From NCBI GenBank assembly GCA_032622095.1, contig CP136066.1, forward strand, positions 63,084,609 to 63,148,608: 64,000 nt of DNA, in the 5' to 3' direction. The position numbers and the translations under genes were made by a program. Position 1 is the first letter of the stretch; the number at the start of each line of letters is the position of its first letter. The notes beneath the pieces were generated by a model, which was not told where the DNA came from, ran no database searches, and saw only the letters and a list, made by a program, of their open reading frames with translations. This document shows, one piece after another, positions 23,851 through 35,146 of the stretch. This DNA comes from Siphonodentalium dalli (Eukaryota; Mollusca; Scaphopoda; Gadilida; Siphonodentaliidae).

Positions 23851-24949
23851 TTTGTACTGGTGCCGTTTTCACCCGTTTACTGATAAAAGTCTGCTTCAAT
23901 TATATTAATATATGTAAGGTACTTTTTTCTCTGAAACAAACTGGCGGTACAAGCCTGCCTAAACACCAACGTTAACCACATGCAACATAATTTTTAGGGT
24001 GATATTGTTGTAAAATCCAGTTTTAAAACCAGGCGATTTCCAGGTCCATGCGTATTGTGTTGCAATGTGGTGACTGAACAGGGGCCCAGGACCTGCCAGT
24101 ATGCTAGAAACTATGGTTTGATGTCTGGAAGGATGAGGTAGCCCTATATGGGTTACTATTTTTGTAGTATGCATGTCGCTCACACAGGGCTAATCGTTCT
24201 ACAGGGCTAAAACCATATTAGAGCAATGGCATTACATGACAATGACAACTGAGACAGGCATGTGCCTTTCTTTGTTATTTCTTTATTATTAATATTATTA
24301 ATATTAAAAATATATAAGAAAACGTTAGGAAACCTTATGAAATCTATCTGTTTTATAGGTATCACTTCAAATCAAGCAAATTTCGCAGCCAAATATAACT
24401 TACTCAATAAAACCTTTGATCTTACTGGTTCAAATTTGAATGTTTATCTGCCCGACAATCTTCCCATGAATTCTGACCACGATATTGAGTTTTATTGAGG
24501 TAAATTGTCCAATTAACCCTGAAACAGGTTTTATGCGTTTCATGAGCTCCATGCATATAAAGGTACATTACCGGGTTGTAATCTTATTATTATAATTTAT
24601 ATATCTTTTATTCCTCCCTATCAATACGAAGATTTTACAAAAGAATATACATGAATATAATGATTAAACAACAGAAAAGAGAAAACAAGAGAAAAAGAAC
24701 TTGTTCATACGACCCGGCACCAATTGATTTCATGAGAATTGAATAGTGCGTGGAGATCAAATTCCATGTCGCACCATCCACACGAGGTACATGTAGCTGA
24801 ATGGCCACAACACATATATACAAGAAAAGAGGATGCATGCATCATATCGCCCATGAATTATTTTACAAAAAAATTAGTCACATACATTGGGGAAATGTTA
24901 TAAAGTTAATATTAGAAATTCATATATACGCATCTACCAGAATGAGATA

Positions 24950-26285
24950 ACTGGTGTACTCACGACCAAGCACTCGATGCTTACATGGCCAAATTACCCC
25001 TAGATATGAAGCTTGGTCGTGCATGTACAATTTTACAATTACATGCTCAGAAAAGTGGGCTATATGGCTTGCCGATAGATTCAAATCGTAACATCTAATA
25101 TGCAGATTGACAGATGGGGGCTGTAACGTATTCCAAAGACCTGAATGATGCAAAGAGAAAAACCCAAGACGGATGCTGAGAAAAGAAACGTCAGCTTGTC
25201 GAGTTGTCACCACAAATATACATATGCAATTTGATATATATCAAATAGAACATGCTACCTATATCATGAATGCAATAAAATACACATGAAATATTCAAAC
25301 CGACCGGACAGTGTTGTATGCAATATAGGTATACGTACACCCCGACCCCTGTGCCACCATCTGAGACGATGTGATCAGCCTTGATGACATACACACCATA
25401 TAATCAAATAGACCTGACAGAGTCCCATGCAATATAAGTACGCACACCCTAACCCCATGTCGCCACGTCTCTACATGGGACATATTGTGACATGTGAAAA
25501 CATGCACATGAAATGTTCAAGCAGATATGGTCCCATGCAATATAAGTCCGTACACGCCAATCCCATCCCATTTCGCCGCGTCTCTACGTGTAACCAGTCG
25601 TGAGAACGTGCACATGGAAATGTCAAACAGATCCGACAGTGTCACAATCAATATTAGAAAAAAGTACATACTGCTCCCAACCACCTGTCGCCGTGTCCAC
25701 ATATGTAATGACCAGACGTGAAAACATGCACATGAAATAAAAGATATCGCCTACATAATCAAATGCAATAAAAGTATGTAAACCCATCCCCTCTTACCAC
25801 GCCGCTGTGACATATATATGCAATGTGAGATATATCAAGTAGAAGATGCTACCTATATAATGAAATGCAATAAAAGTATGTATATACCCTAACCCCATGT
25901 CGCCACGTATCTACACGGGACATATTGTGAAATGTGAAAACATGCACATGAAATGTTCAAACATACATGGCCCCATACAATATAAGTGCGTACACGTCAA
26001 TCCCATGTCGCCGCGTCCCTACATCTAACCAGTTGTGAGAACATGCAAATTAAATTGTCAAACAGACCCGGCAGTGTCACAAACAATATTAGAAAAGCAG
26101 TATATACGTGCAACCCAATCGCCGGTCGCCGCATCACTACATGTGATGACCAGACGTGAAAACATGCACATGAAATTTTCAATTTAACCCGATAGTGTCC
26201 CAGACAATATAAGTGTTTACACCCCAACCCCCTGTCACTGCGCCCCTACTTGTGACCCACCGCGAACACATGCACATGGTATTGA
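24950..26285. repeat. Degenerate tandem array of about 105-110 bp units
   Basis: Units share GTGAAAACATGCACATGAAAT, TGTTCAAACAGACC, GACAGTGTC, CAATATAAGTA, TACACCCCAACCCC and GTCGCCACGTCTCTACATGT. Clear copies start near 25395, 25500, 25605, 25720, 25935, 26035 and 26160, and weaker ones earlier. Several minus-strand ORFs of 60-97 codons run through the array, giving similar peptides per unit. Without other evidence they are not called genes. Confidence 0.75.
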
Positions 26286-26289
26286 GTTT

Positions 26290-27475
26290 GTTTTAAAGGT
26301 ACGGTTGGCCTTGGCGGTGGGTATCCTGTGAAAATATTTCCACCCGTCAAAAACCGCCACAAACAGAAAGAACAACAAAATGTAGACATACTTTGTCCGT
26401 ATACAAATAAGAAATATCGCATAAACAGTATGTTATTGTCATATCTTTGACCATTGTTATGTAAACAACAGCATAAAAAGTTACTTTTCTGGTGTTTGTT
26501 TATATTATGATGGTAAACATAAAGAGCGTTCTTTGTTGGTGAATTCCTGATATGGAACGAATAAAGAGCGTTTATGCCATTTGTGTGTGATTAGCCAGCA
26601 GCATTGTGCTGTCTTCTGTGACACAATCAGGCTCTTGCTTAGGTAAAATATAGTAAATCTTTATGATAACATGCTGTTTACGCGATGGTCATGGTATATA
26701 TGAACGAAACTGTATGCGTTTTAATGTTTTTCTGTTTACGGTGATTGGAACAAATATGAATATTTTCGACAACTAAGGCCTCATGTGCTTTTAATTTACA
26801 TTTTTAAAAACCTATTTACTTTACTAAAGCTCAGTAATAATATTAACTATTTTACTTTTAATTAACTATTTGCTTCTTCTCATCGTAAATACGCCACTAC
26901 AAAATGTCCGTCCATTTACAAAATATCGTATAAATTTTTAATTCATTTCAAGTAATAAACTTCATTCAAAATTCTCATTACGTGGTTACCAAGAACAAGT
27001 ATAAAACTGCACATTACCTCGTTTAAAAGAGAGAGATGTGTAGCTAACATGTATAGCATAGACAGCATACTTTAGTAGAATGCGTTATTTAATACATCAA
27101 ACATTGTATCAGATTTAAAAAGTAATTCTTTGTAAAATAATTCATGGACGATCTGACGCATGCATCTTTATTTTCTTTTTGCTAATTGTTCTCGGTATAC
27201 AGTTGTACCATTGACACATGCCAAGATAAATTGGGTTGGTTTGATCCGGTTCGAAGCTGGTTTACTACGATTTCATATGATAACAAAGAAAAGCCATGGT
27301 AATTTCGGGCTAACATTTACTCATAATGGTAAACCAAGAGGCACATGCGATATTTTTGACACAGTGGAATCCAAATTTCCCAAGTTATATACTCTCCCTT
27401 CGGGCGAAATAAAATGTCCAAGGGACAGGTGTTACTATACCGTGTCAGTATATACACATATATGCATATGTATAT

Positions 27476-27480
<5 letters not shown>
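26290..27480. other. Intergenic, no feature seen
   Basis: AT-rich non-coding sequence. The open frame at 27160-27729 (189 codons) includes a translated (TA)n/(CA)n microsatellite and its flanks do not resemble a known domain, so it is not accepted as a gene. Confidence 0.5.
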
Positions 27481-27511
<31 letters not shown>

Positions 27512-27565
27512 CTATATATATATATATAGCTATACACATACACACACATGCATACACATATAGTC
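27455..27565. repeat. (TA)n and (CA)n microsatellite
   Basis: Simple sequence of CACA and TATA tracts, about 45 bases of nearly pure TA in the centre (27484-27530). It creates artificial ORFs on both strands. Confidence 0.95.
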
Positions 27566-27914
27566 GTTTTTGTTTCGGGAGATTTGTATTCAGTTTTATA
27601 GGAAAACATAATTTATCAAGTGATTTAGCAAACACAAACTTGGCTACCTGGAGTTATGTCTGCCAGAAAGCCTGCACTGAACCGGTATTGGAACCTCAAA
27701 CCATATATAGACACCCTACATGGATCTAACTGTGTTCTAACTGATATATGTATGTATATAAGAGTCTATATAAGGTATATAGTGGACAAACATGAGTAAA
27801 TTTCAGTGTAGGAAAGAATTGCATTACTAATTCTTTCCAGCCCCGACATACCCACCCACCCCCACCTTGTGTCTGGAAAAAAATGACGACCCCCCCCCCC
27901 CTCCCGCGTCAGCT

Positions 27915-29160
27915 CTTAATTTTATATCTATCAACTTTCGAGGGCAAAACCAAAATAAGAAGCGACGTTCTCAACTATATAAAATCATTAAAATGTATTG
28001 TATTCAAGATAATCACTTTACCACATATCTCGAAATTATTGTCAGATCGGAATGGGGGTTCGAATGTCACTTTTTTAAATACTTGACATTACAAATGAGG
28101 ATATTCGGCTCACATTGGTTGTTAAATATGGACCCAATAAAGATAAACCAAAATTTTACGAGATCTAAACGACCAAATATTCGAGATTGGCAATACTCAA
28201 ATGTTAATGTTTGGTGACTGCAATTAAGTCCAGGACAACTCGATTGATACTAAAAATTACGTTAACTTCAACAATCCTAAAGCGAAAGCCGAAATAGAAA
28301 ACTTAAAGAGTAGTCACGATTTAGTAGATGCGTGGCGATTGACCCACCCCTCCACCAAACGGTACACATGGCGAAGAACCTTTCCTCTTAAGATGGCTCT
28401 ACTTAATTACTACCTTATATCGTCCGATCTTATTAGTCTTATATCAGATAATCATGATATTCTTATATCGCACCGAGAACTCCATCATCAAACTGAATCT
28501 CCAATTTAATAAACTCGACATGGCCGTGGGTTGTGAGAATTTAATAATTCGCTTCTTTTGAAAAAGGAATATCAGGAATTAGTCAAACAAACAGTTAAAG
28601 AAAACGTGGAACGATACAGTAAGAGTAACACGGAAGGCTCACTTACTGTATCACAAGCTGTGTTTCTCAATGCATTGTTATTATATATCAGAGGCAAAGG
28701 CATTCAGTTTTCAACCCGCGTTAAGAAGGACCAAGTAAGTAATGAAGAACGGCCTCTTAGTCCAAACGAGAACTAACTATATAGAGGAGGGAGAGAAACC
28801 TACCAAATATTTCTTTAACATGGAAAAACGAAATTTAATTTATAACAAAATTAAGGAAGTTATACACAAAAGCGGTCAACACATTTCTGAACCCACCGGA
28901 ATTATTGAATGCACCAAAATCTTTTACAAGGAGTTGTGCACCGAAAAGCCTTCGTCGGCCAATCACGATGCAAACTGAAGGCGAATTATCTCTCTCAGAA
29001 CTAACAGAAGCTCTCAGCAACTCGCAAAACGGAAAATCACCTGGTCCCGATGGGTTTACTGTCCAATTTTGTAAACTATTTTGGCCAGAAAAAGGTCCAA
29101 ATCTATTAGAATCATTGAATCATAGTTTTCAAAAAGGCGAGCTGTCCATAGTCGTTTGTC
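27915..29160 (+). pseudogene. Degraded L1/Tx1-type LINE: endonuclease and start of RT
   Basis: Several frames must be combined, showing many indels. The start FISINFRGQN and later CIQDNHFT fit the N-terminal motifs of an APE-type endonuclease. Near 28280-28470 the frame reads NPKAKAEIENLK, LVDAWRLTHPSTKRYTWRR and FPLKMALLNYYLISSDL, the conserved end of the L1/Tx1 endonuclease. From 28742, GEKPTKYFFNMEKRN and, from 28985, LSLSELTEALSNSQNGKSPG followed by PDGFTVQFCKLFWPE give the entry into the reverse transcriptase. Similarity stops at about 29155, where a palindrome-bearing repeat is inserted. No catalytic YADD motif is present, so the copy is dead and truncated. Confidence 0.82.
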
Positions 29161-29162
29161 CG

Positions 29163-29390
29163 GTAAATGTTTTTGCCCGGTAACGCAAAGTTTACCCTTT
29201 CAGTGCCAAGTTCGATTTTTGTATCAAACCATATACCATGTGCCAATGCATTATCTTATATATGCGAGGTCGCCTCGCATATATAACAGAATGCATTGGC
29301 CTCACAATTTTTCATCATTTGTTATTATTTTTTACAATTTTTTACAATTTTAATAATAGTAAATGTTTTTGTCCGGTAACGCAAATCCCG
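29163..29390. mobile_element. Insertion with palindrome, flanked by direct repeats
   Basis: The words AATGTTTTTGCCCGGTAACGC at 29165 and AATGTTTTTGTCCGGTAACG at 29362 bracket about 180 bp. Inside, 29231-29300 is a near-perfect palindrome (GCCAATGCATTATCTTATAT through CGAGGTCGCCTCG to AATGCATTGGC) closely matching the two palindromes of the 20510-20970 element, followed by the same CAATTTTAATAAT tail. It is a partial copy of that family. Confidence 0.75.
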
Positions 29391-29417
29391 TTAAAACAAT
29401 ACCTACATAAATACATT

Positions 29418-29632
29418 AATGCCCTAAGTAATCGACTCCTTAAACACAGCAGAATTATGGGTAACTTTTCAGGATTTAGTCGGAAATATGGCTTGTTGCA
29501 ATTCACCGGAAAGCTCTCCCCGAGAGCTTTCCGATGAATGGTAACAAGCCATAGTTCCGACTAAATCCTGAAAAGTTACCCATAATTCTGCTGTGTTTAA
29601 GGAGTCGATTACTTAGGGCATTACCTATATAT
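29418..29632. mobile_element. Long palindrome / hairpin MITE, copy 1
   Basis: A 215-bp inverted repeat with arms of about 100 bp and almost no loop: TAATGCCCTAAGTAATCGAC at the left is mirrored by GTCGATTACTTAGGGCATTA at the right, and the stem contains AAACACAGCAGAATTATGGG and TTTTCAGGATTTAGTCGGAA. Only a few mismatches interrupt it. A second copy of the same family is at 49166-49364. Confidence 0.92.
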
Positions 29633-29734
29633 TAAATTAAACGGACACATTATTAATAAAACTTAGAGTTAATATTTGTTTAGTATTATATATTTGTCAG
29701 GCATTGACAATTAAAGATAATGATTTCTCCCACC

Positions 29735-30120
29735 CCATACACATTTTAGCACAGGTAGCCCGTGTGCGATAGCTGGGTGAGATTTCCCTTTCTTCCACCC
29801 TCTACACATTTTAGCACAGGCAGCCTGTGTGGGATAGCTGGGTGATATTTCCCTTTCTTCCACCCTCTACATATTTTAGCACAGGCAGCCTGTGTGGGAT
29901 GGCTGGGTGAGATTTCCCTTTCTCTCACCCCCTACACATTTTAGCACAGGCAGCCTGTGCGGGATAGCTGGGTGAGATTTCCCTTTCTTCCACCCTCTAC
30001 ACATTTTAGCACAAGCAGCCTGTGTGGGACGGCTGGGTGAGATTTCCCTTTCTTCCACCCTCTACACATTTTAGCACAGGCAGCCGGTGTGGGATAGCTG
30101 GGTGAGATTTCCCTGTCTCA
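29735..30120. repeat. 65-bp tandem repeat, six copies
   Basis: The word ACATTTTAGCACAGG (or a close variant) occurs at 29741, 29806, 29871, 29936, 30001 and 30066, an exact 65-bp spacing. Units read CTTCCACCCTCTACACATTT then CAGCCTGTGTGGGATAGCTG then GGTGAGATTTCC. Single diverged units occur at about 34085 in the neighbouring tandem block, so the array expanded in one copy only. The minus-strand ORFs across it are repeat artefacts. Confidence 0.95.
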
Positions 30121-31077
30121 CACAACACGTGACCAGCTGTCTCACCCTACCCACGTGACTACTTTACCTATTTAATTAAGAGCCGGAACTAATTTAAAGA
30201 CATATTATGGACTTGTTCGGGTGCGTGAAACTGATAAGTTAGTACGCATGCGCTATGTCAACTGTGGGAATGTAGCATTCAACTAACATCGCCGAAAATC
30301 TCAAAGAAATGGACCATACTACTCCACAGATATCATCTTCTGAACTATGCATCATTGTAAATATTTACATTCTCGATTCGGGACGCAACAATCGGCGATA
30401 AACTAACGTAAATGATTTCGCCATCCAGAGTCATTGCATTTAATTAATATATAAGAATTATGGTGTGTGTGCTGGAAATTTGGATTAATTTTCGTAAAAA
30501 TAACTACTTTGAGCACGATTATTATCCATTTCTATTTGGTCACCCACAACCGGAGTGTTTTACATCACTTTAACAATCCGTCATCACGTTTCAAGTAAAT
30601 AAATACGGGCGAATTCATGGACGCTAAAACAGATGAAGATAAGCCTCTAACATTTTTATCACGAAGAACCTTCAACATAACCTCACTTGCAGACACAGAG
30701 TTTCACAAATTGCAATATAAGCGACTAGTTGTGCGAACACATTCCATCAAACAGAAGGCCCGAGAGAGAAACTGGCATTACTTGCACCGCACATTTCGTA
30801 ACACGTAAACAAAAGCCGATTCACAAATGACGAACGAAATAGTTCCACGTTCGAACAGTTGTCATCGTTGCAATAAATCGTCCAAGGTATCTAACTAATT
30901 TGTTTTGTCTGTCATATATATATATGTTTCCTTTTCTAATGGTACTGATATGGACGTTTCCCATGACAACAACGATTAGTCTAGTTGTTTATACTTCATA
31001 TCAATACGCGCGTTTCTCTGAATCTATGCAGGTGCAACGATGTGACGTATTCGTGTCAAGTTCACTCTAACGTATTG
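30119..31077 (+). repeat. About 1-kb tandem unit, copy 1 (left part)
   Basis: Starts CACAACACGTGACCAGCTGT and includes TATTTAATTAAGAGCC, CACGAAGAACCTTCAACATA and TTCCCATGACAACAACGATTA. The same order recurs at 34145-35140 and 35147-36015. Copy 1 is split by a LINE at about 31078 and resumes at about 33725. A 63-codon open frame at 30617-30808 is disrupted in the other two copies, which argues against a gene. Confidence 0.85.
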
Positions 31078-33725
31078 GTGTAAACAGTATTTATTCCATA
31101 TTATTCGTATATTACAAAAAACAAGACAAAGATTAACAGTGGTGATATGAAGGGGATTCGACAACAAGCTTTAAGCTTTTGGGAGTCGTTTCCGATTGGC
31201 TAATGACAAGGTCCATCCTGTGAGAGTGATTTTTTAACAGTTCAGATTGTTTCAAGTAGATAGGGGCTTCATGTTTTAAATTGTTGACGTTTCATCGCGT
31301 GTATTATAGTCTACTCACAGGATGGGCCGGTTCGATAGGTGTTTCAAGATAAGGTAGTTTCATATGGAATGATTTGGGTTATGTGGGAGTATGTTGGAAG
31401 GGTATGGCGGTTGTCAGATGACTATAAAATAGTATTATATGGAATTATTTTGTTTATGTGAGAATAATTTAAGGGGTTAAGATGGATGTCGGGTATGATA
31501 AGGAAAGTGTTAGGTGGGATGATGAAATATATTGTTGGCAGTACAGGGGATTTTGAGGAGTGTGGATAATCTGTTGTGTCAGATTATGCACTGGTTGGGA
31601 ATCTGACCTTGCTTCTGATCCAACGTCACATCATTAGGGGACGCACTTGTTTTGTCCATTCTTCTAAGCTGTATAACATACCGTGATAATAAGTTGCTGT
31701 GGTTTTGAAACAGTGTCCAATGTGTAATCCATTAACGTATCATATAGTTGACTAACATTAATGCGTTTAATATCAATAAGTGTGTGGCTCAGCGGACAAT
31801 TATTTGGTGCCGTCATTAAAACGTTTGGTACGAATGATAAATTTTTGGACTTCTTTGAAAATTGTTAAGTTGTCTTCCAGTGAGATTTTAGTGGATCCAC
31901 ACAAGAGTGTCTCGGATGTGACGATACACAGATTAGAAATTGATGATAAGAGTGAGCTTCGTTGGGAGCGGTATCTAACACATTCAAGTAAATAGTGTTC
32001 TGTGTCCTCAATGTCACCACAGACACACCTGGGATGATCGGAGACAAAGTTGGAATAAGTATGGTAATTTAGGTGGCTACAATGTAATCTTAGTCGGGCG
32101 TGCAGTATTTGGGCTTCGCGGGTGTACTCATAGTAAAACCATCTGTGGGTCTTCTTCATTTTCAAGTCGAGAGACCTCTTAAATACTGAGAGGGAATCCA
32201 TTTTAATAATAATTTTGTCGAGATTGTTCCATAGGGACGTCGTTGATGGAAGAAATGATCTTCTGTGATATTCATAGTCAAAACCAGGGATTATGAAGTG
32301 ATTGCTTTGTCTAGTTTCGCGCCTAGATATTTGCCCATGAGTCGGGGGTACTAGTGTTCTAAGATAAATCGGAGACTGACCATATACCATTTTATAAAAA
32401 ACTTTTAATTTTTGTTTTTCACGACGTGATTTCAAAGTTTCCCAACCAGTTTCTAACAACAGTGTAGAATTACCGACATATCTGGTGGCACCCGTCACAA
32501 TACGAGCTGCTTCGTATTGTACGTTTTCGATTTTATCAGAGTCTTGTTGGGAGCATCCGTCCCATACAATACATGAGTATTCGAGGATTGATCGAACTAG
32601 CGTGAAGTAGAATTTTTCGAGTGCTGTTCGGTCAAGATAGAATCGGTATTTCCTCAGAAGAGAGATGCGTTTCCACGCGGTCTTAGTCATTTCTTCAATA
32701 TGAGGCCCCCAGCTTCCGTCGTTACTCAATATAATGCCAAGATGTTTGTGTACTTTTGCTTCTTGTATGGGCTGTTGGTTCATGTACAGGGTTGGCTGGT
32801 TTAGTGGGATACGTTTTCTGGAGCATGTTAGTGATTCTGTCTTGAGTTCATTGAATTTAACATGCCATTTAGAAGACCAAGCTTGGAGTTTGTCAATATC
32901 CTGTTTCAGCACTATCGCTCCAGTGTGAGGGTCATTGATAGTAAATGCGATGGATGTGTCGTCGGCAAAGAGGCGAACGTTACATGTAATATTTGCTACA
33001 ATGTCGTTTATAAATACGAGAAAGAGAATAGGGCCCAATACAGATCCCTGGGGCACTCCTGCGGTGGTCTCCCCCCATTTGGATTGACCATGTCGTAGGA
33101 CAACACGCTGCTGCCGGTTAGACAGATATGATCTGAACCATTGTAATAGGTTATCACGAATTCCTATACCATGAAGTTTAAATAGTAGACCGCCGTGCCA
33201 TACTTTGTCAAATGCTTTACTAATGTCGAAAAATAGTAATCGAATGTCTTGCCCCTCGTTAAGTGAACTACTGATATTGTTATATATTTCACACAACTGA
33301 TAAGAGGTTGAGTCAGCGGGCATGAAACCAGATTGGTGTTCTGTTAAAATATGGTTTGACTGGAGATAAGTCATGAAATGCTTGGCGATGCATTTTTCAA
33401 ATAATTTGCTTATACAACTCAGAAGTGAAATCGGACGATAGTTTTCTGGATTGCTACGATCGCCTTTCTTGTGTATTGGTACCACGTTCGCTCGTTTCCA
33501 TTCCGGAGGAAAGTATGATTCGCGAAGAAAACGGTTGAACATCTGCGAAAGAGACTTGCTTAAGCTTGTACAGTTTTTCAGTAATCGCGGGCTAATACAA
33601 TCAGGACCAGATGCTTTGTCAGGCTGTATTGCCTTAAGTGCGTTGAAGACTTCTAGTTCGGTTATTTCTATACAATTCAATGTAGAAAGATCTGGGTCAT
33701 CTAACGTATTAACACTGCGCGCACG
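31078..33725 (-). mobile_element. 5'-truncated Jockey/CR1-type LINE inserted in the tandem unit
   Basis: Aligning copy 1 of the tandem unit with copy 2 (TCTAACGGGTAACGCGCTTT at about 34770) shows foreign sequence from about 31078 to about 33725. The LINE lies on the minus strand: open RT frame 33740-31800 followed by a non-coding 3' region ending near 31080, where the minus strand reads GGAATAAATACTG shortly before the host junction. No endonuclease or ORF1 is present, so the insert is 5' truncated. Confidence 0.8.
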
Positions 33726-33803
33726 GATGGCGCGCTTTGGTTTTACAGTATATACCTTTGGTATATACCTTTGGTATATACCTTTGGTATATACCGAAAT
33801 CAT
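31800..33803 (-). CDS. Reverse transcriptase of a Jockey/CR1-type LINE, open frame
   Basis: A 667-codon frame without stops. The first ~25 residues (YTKGIYQRYIPKVYT) are host repeat sequence (GGTATATACCTTT repeats) fused by the truncation, so the given ATG is not the real start. RT blocks follow in order: ALKAIQPDKASGPDCISPRL (57-74), NYRPISLLSCISKLFEK (121-137), EHQSGFMP, FFDISKAFDKVW (191-202), AGVPQGSVLGPILFLVFIND (248-267) and LFADDTS (278-284), which carries the two catalytic Asp residues. The C-terminus has CVCGDIEDTEHYLLEC (about 603-618), the Cys/His motif common at the end of such proteins. The enzyme would prime cDNA synthesis at a nicked target. The frame is intact but lacks the endonuclease, so this copy cannot move by itself. 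Confidence 0.93.
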   Translation of the reverse strand: MISVYTKGIYQRYIPKVYTVKPKRAIRARSVNTLDDPDLSTLNCIEITELEVFNALKAIQPDKASGPDCISPRLLKNCTSLSKSLSQMFNRFLRESYFPPEWKRANVVPIHKKGDRSNPENYRPISLLSCISKLFEKCIAKHFMTYLQSNHILTEHQSGFMPADSTSYQLCEIYNNISSSLNEGQDIRLLFFDISKAFDKVWHGGLLFKLHGIGIRDNLLQWFRSYLSNRQQRVVLRHGQSKWGETTAGVPQGSVLGPILFLVFINDIVANITCNVRLFADDTSIAFTINDPHTGAIVLKQDIDKLQAWSSKWHVKFNELKTESLTCSRKRIPLNQPTLYMNQQPIQEAKVHKHLGIILSNDGSWGPHIEEMTKTAWKRISLLRKYRFYLDRTALEKFYFTLVRSILEYSCIVWDGCSQQDSDKIENVQYEAARIVTGATRYVGNSTLLLETGWETLKSRREKQKLKVFYKMVYGQSPIYLRTLVPPTHGQISRRETRQSNHFIIPGFDYEYHRRSFLPSTTSLWNNLDKIIIKMDSLSVFKRSLDLKMKKTHRWFYYEYTREAQILHARLRLHCSHLNYHTYSNFVSDHPRCVCGDIEDTEHYLLECVRYRSQRSSLLSSISNLCIVTSETLLCGSTKISLEDNLTIFKEVQKFIIRTKRFNDGTK

Positions 33804-34144
33804 CCCATATCATGAATATAACATTATATTTCTCCCCAGATACACCGTTACGACGCTTCTGGAATGTGCCAAAGATTGGTATAAAAAAAATTGGAATGAG
33901 GCTGTTGGGTTGGGAGAAAAATTATCCACCTTGACCTAGGATGTGTGCATGGAAAAATCTCACCCTCGGGGCCATATATTTGGTCCGGACACTCGGCAAT
34001 CCTCGTGTCCGGCCCAAATATCTGGCCCCTCGGTGAGATTTTTCCATCCCACACCCCACGTCGTGACTGATAATATTATTATCCCACCCTACACAGTTTA
34101 GCACAAGCAGCCCGTGTGGGATAGATGGGTGAATTTTCACTGTC
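33726..34144 (+). repeat. Tandem unit copy 1, right part
   Basis: Resumes after the LINE with three to four direct GGTATATACCTTT repeats (33745-33800), then TTTCTCCCCAGATACACCGT, ATTGGTATAAAA, and an imperfect palindrome around 33955-34050 (CTCACCCTCGGGGCCATATA mirrored by TATCTGGCCCCTCGGTGAG). Matches 34790-35110 and 35715-35990. Confidence 0.8.
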
Positions 34145-35146
34145 TCACCCAACACGTGACCAGCTGTCTCACCCTGCCCACGTGACTGTTTTACCTATTT
34201 AATTAAGAGCCAGAACTAATTTAACAATCCGTCATCATGTTGTGTGTCAACTAAAACAATGGCGACCAACCAGTTGTGCTTCACGTTTCAAGTAAATAAG
34301 TACGGACGAATTCGTCGACGTTAATACAAATGGAGATAAGACTCCAACATGTTAATCACGAAGAACCTTCAACATAACCTCACTTGCAGACACAGAGTTG
34401 CACAACATGCAATATAAACGACTAATTTGCGAACATATTCCATCAAACGGAAGGCCCCAAGCGAGACTGACATCACTTACACATTTCGTAACACGTAAAC
34501 AATAGCCGCTTCACAAATTACGAACGAAATAGATCCACATTCGAACAGTTGTCATCGTTGTAATAAATCGTCGAACGCGTCTAACTAACATGTTTCTGTC
34601 ATATATACACATGTTTTCTTTTCTAATGGTACCGATATGGACATTTCCCATGACAAACACGATCAGTCCAGTTGTATATACTTCATATCAATATGCGCGT
34701 TTCTCTGAATCTATCCAGGTGCAACGATATGACGCATTCATGTCGATTTCACAAGACCATGTCGATTTTACTCTAACGGGTAACGCGCTTTGTGTTTACT
34801 GTATATACATTTGGTATATACAGAGTTCTGTACATTTGGTATATACAGAACTCATCCCAGATAATCACGAATATCGCATCAGATTTCTCCCCAGATATAC
34901 CGTTACGAAGCTACTGGAATGTGCCAACGATTGGTATAAAACAAAAAATCGGAATGAGGCTCTTGGGTTTTAGGAGAAAAGTGATCCACCATGACATCGG
35001 ATGTAGGTATGGAAAAATATCACCCTCGGTGCCAGATATTTGGTCCGGACACTCGGCAGGCCTCGTGTCCGGCCCAAATATCTGGCTCCTCGGGTGAGAT
35101 TTTTGCATCCCACACCCCAGGTCATGATGGATAATATTAGTCTCGC
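34145..35146 (+). repeat. About 1-kb tandem unit, copy 2
   Basis: Uninterrupted copy, from CACCCAACACGTGACCAGCT to ATGATGGATAATATTAGTCT. It holds TATATACATTTGGTATATAC repeats at about 34800-34850 and the imperfect palindrome CACCCTCGGTGCCAGATATT / CAAATATCTGGCTCCTCGG at 35022-35095. It serves as the empty-site reference for the LINE in copy 1. Confidence 0.85.

Larger units (their letters stand above)
22266..24915. other. Intergenic after GCNT gene 1, repeats only
   Basis: No supported gene. Blocks containing TTATACTTCCATGGT...TATATTGTTTTT recur at 22425, 22617, 22705 and 23815; the last two include the hairpin ATACTTCCATG/CATGGAAGTAT and bracket about 1.1 kb. The open frame 24262-24498 (78 codons, hydrophobic start) has no recognisable family. 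Confidence 0.5.

Noticed and set aside
24920-25213. 97-codon minus-strand ORF
   Set aside because: It is unrecognised, runs into the tandem array and has no splice or start support.
27160-27729. 189-codon ORF
   Set aside because: It contains a translated TA/CA microsatellite and no domain. The flanking peptides look like chance.
29746-30058. Minus-strand ORFs with repeated SHPAIPHRLPVLKC peptides
   Set aside because: They are a translation of the 65-bp repeat.
29735-30120. Possible CRISPR-like array
   Set aside because: Units are contiguous 65-bp tandem repeats without unique spacers, and the context is eukaryotic.
30617-30808. 63-codon ORF in the tandem unit
   Set aside because: The matching positions in the other two copies carry stops and indels.
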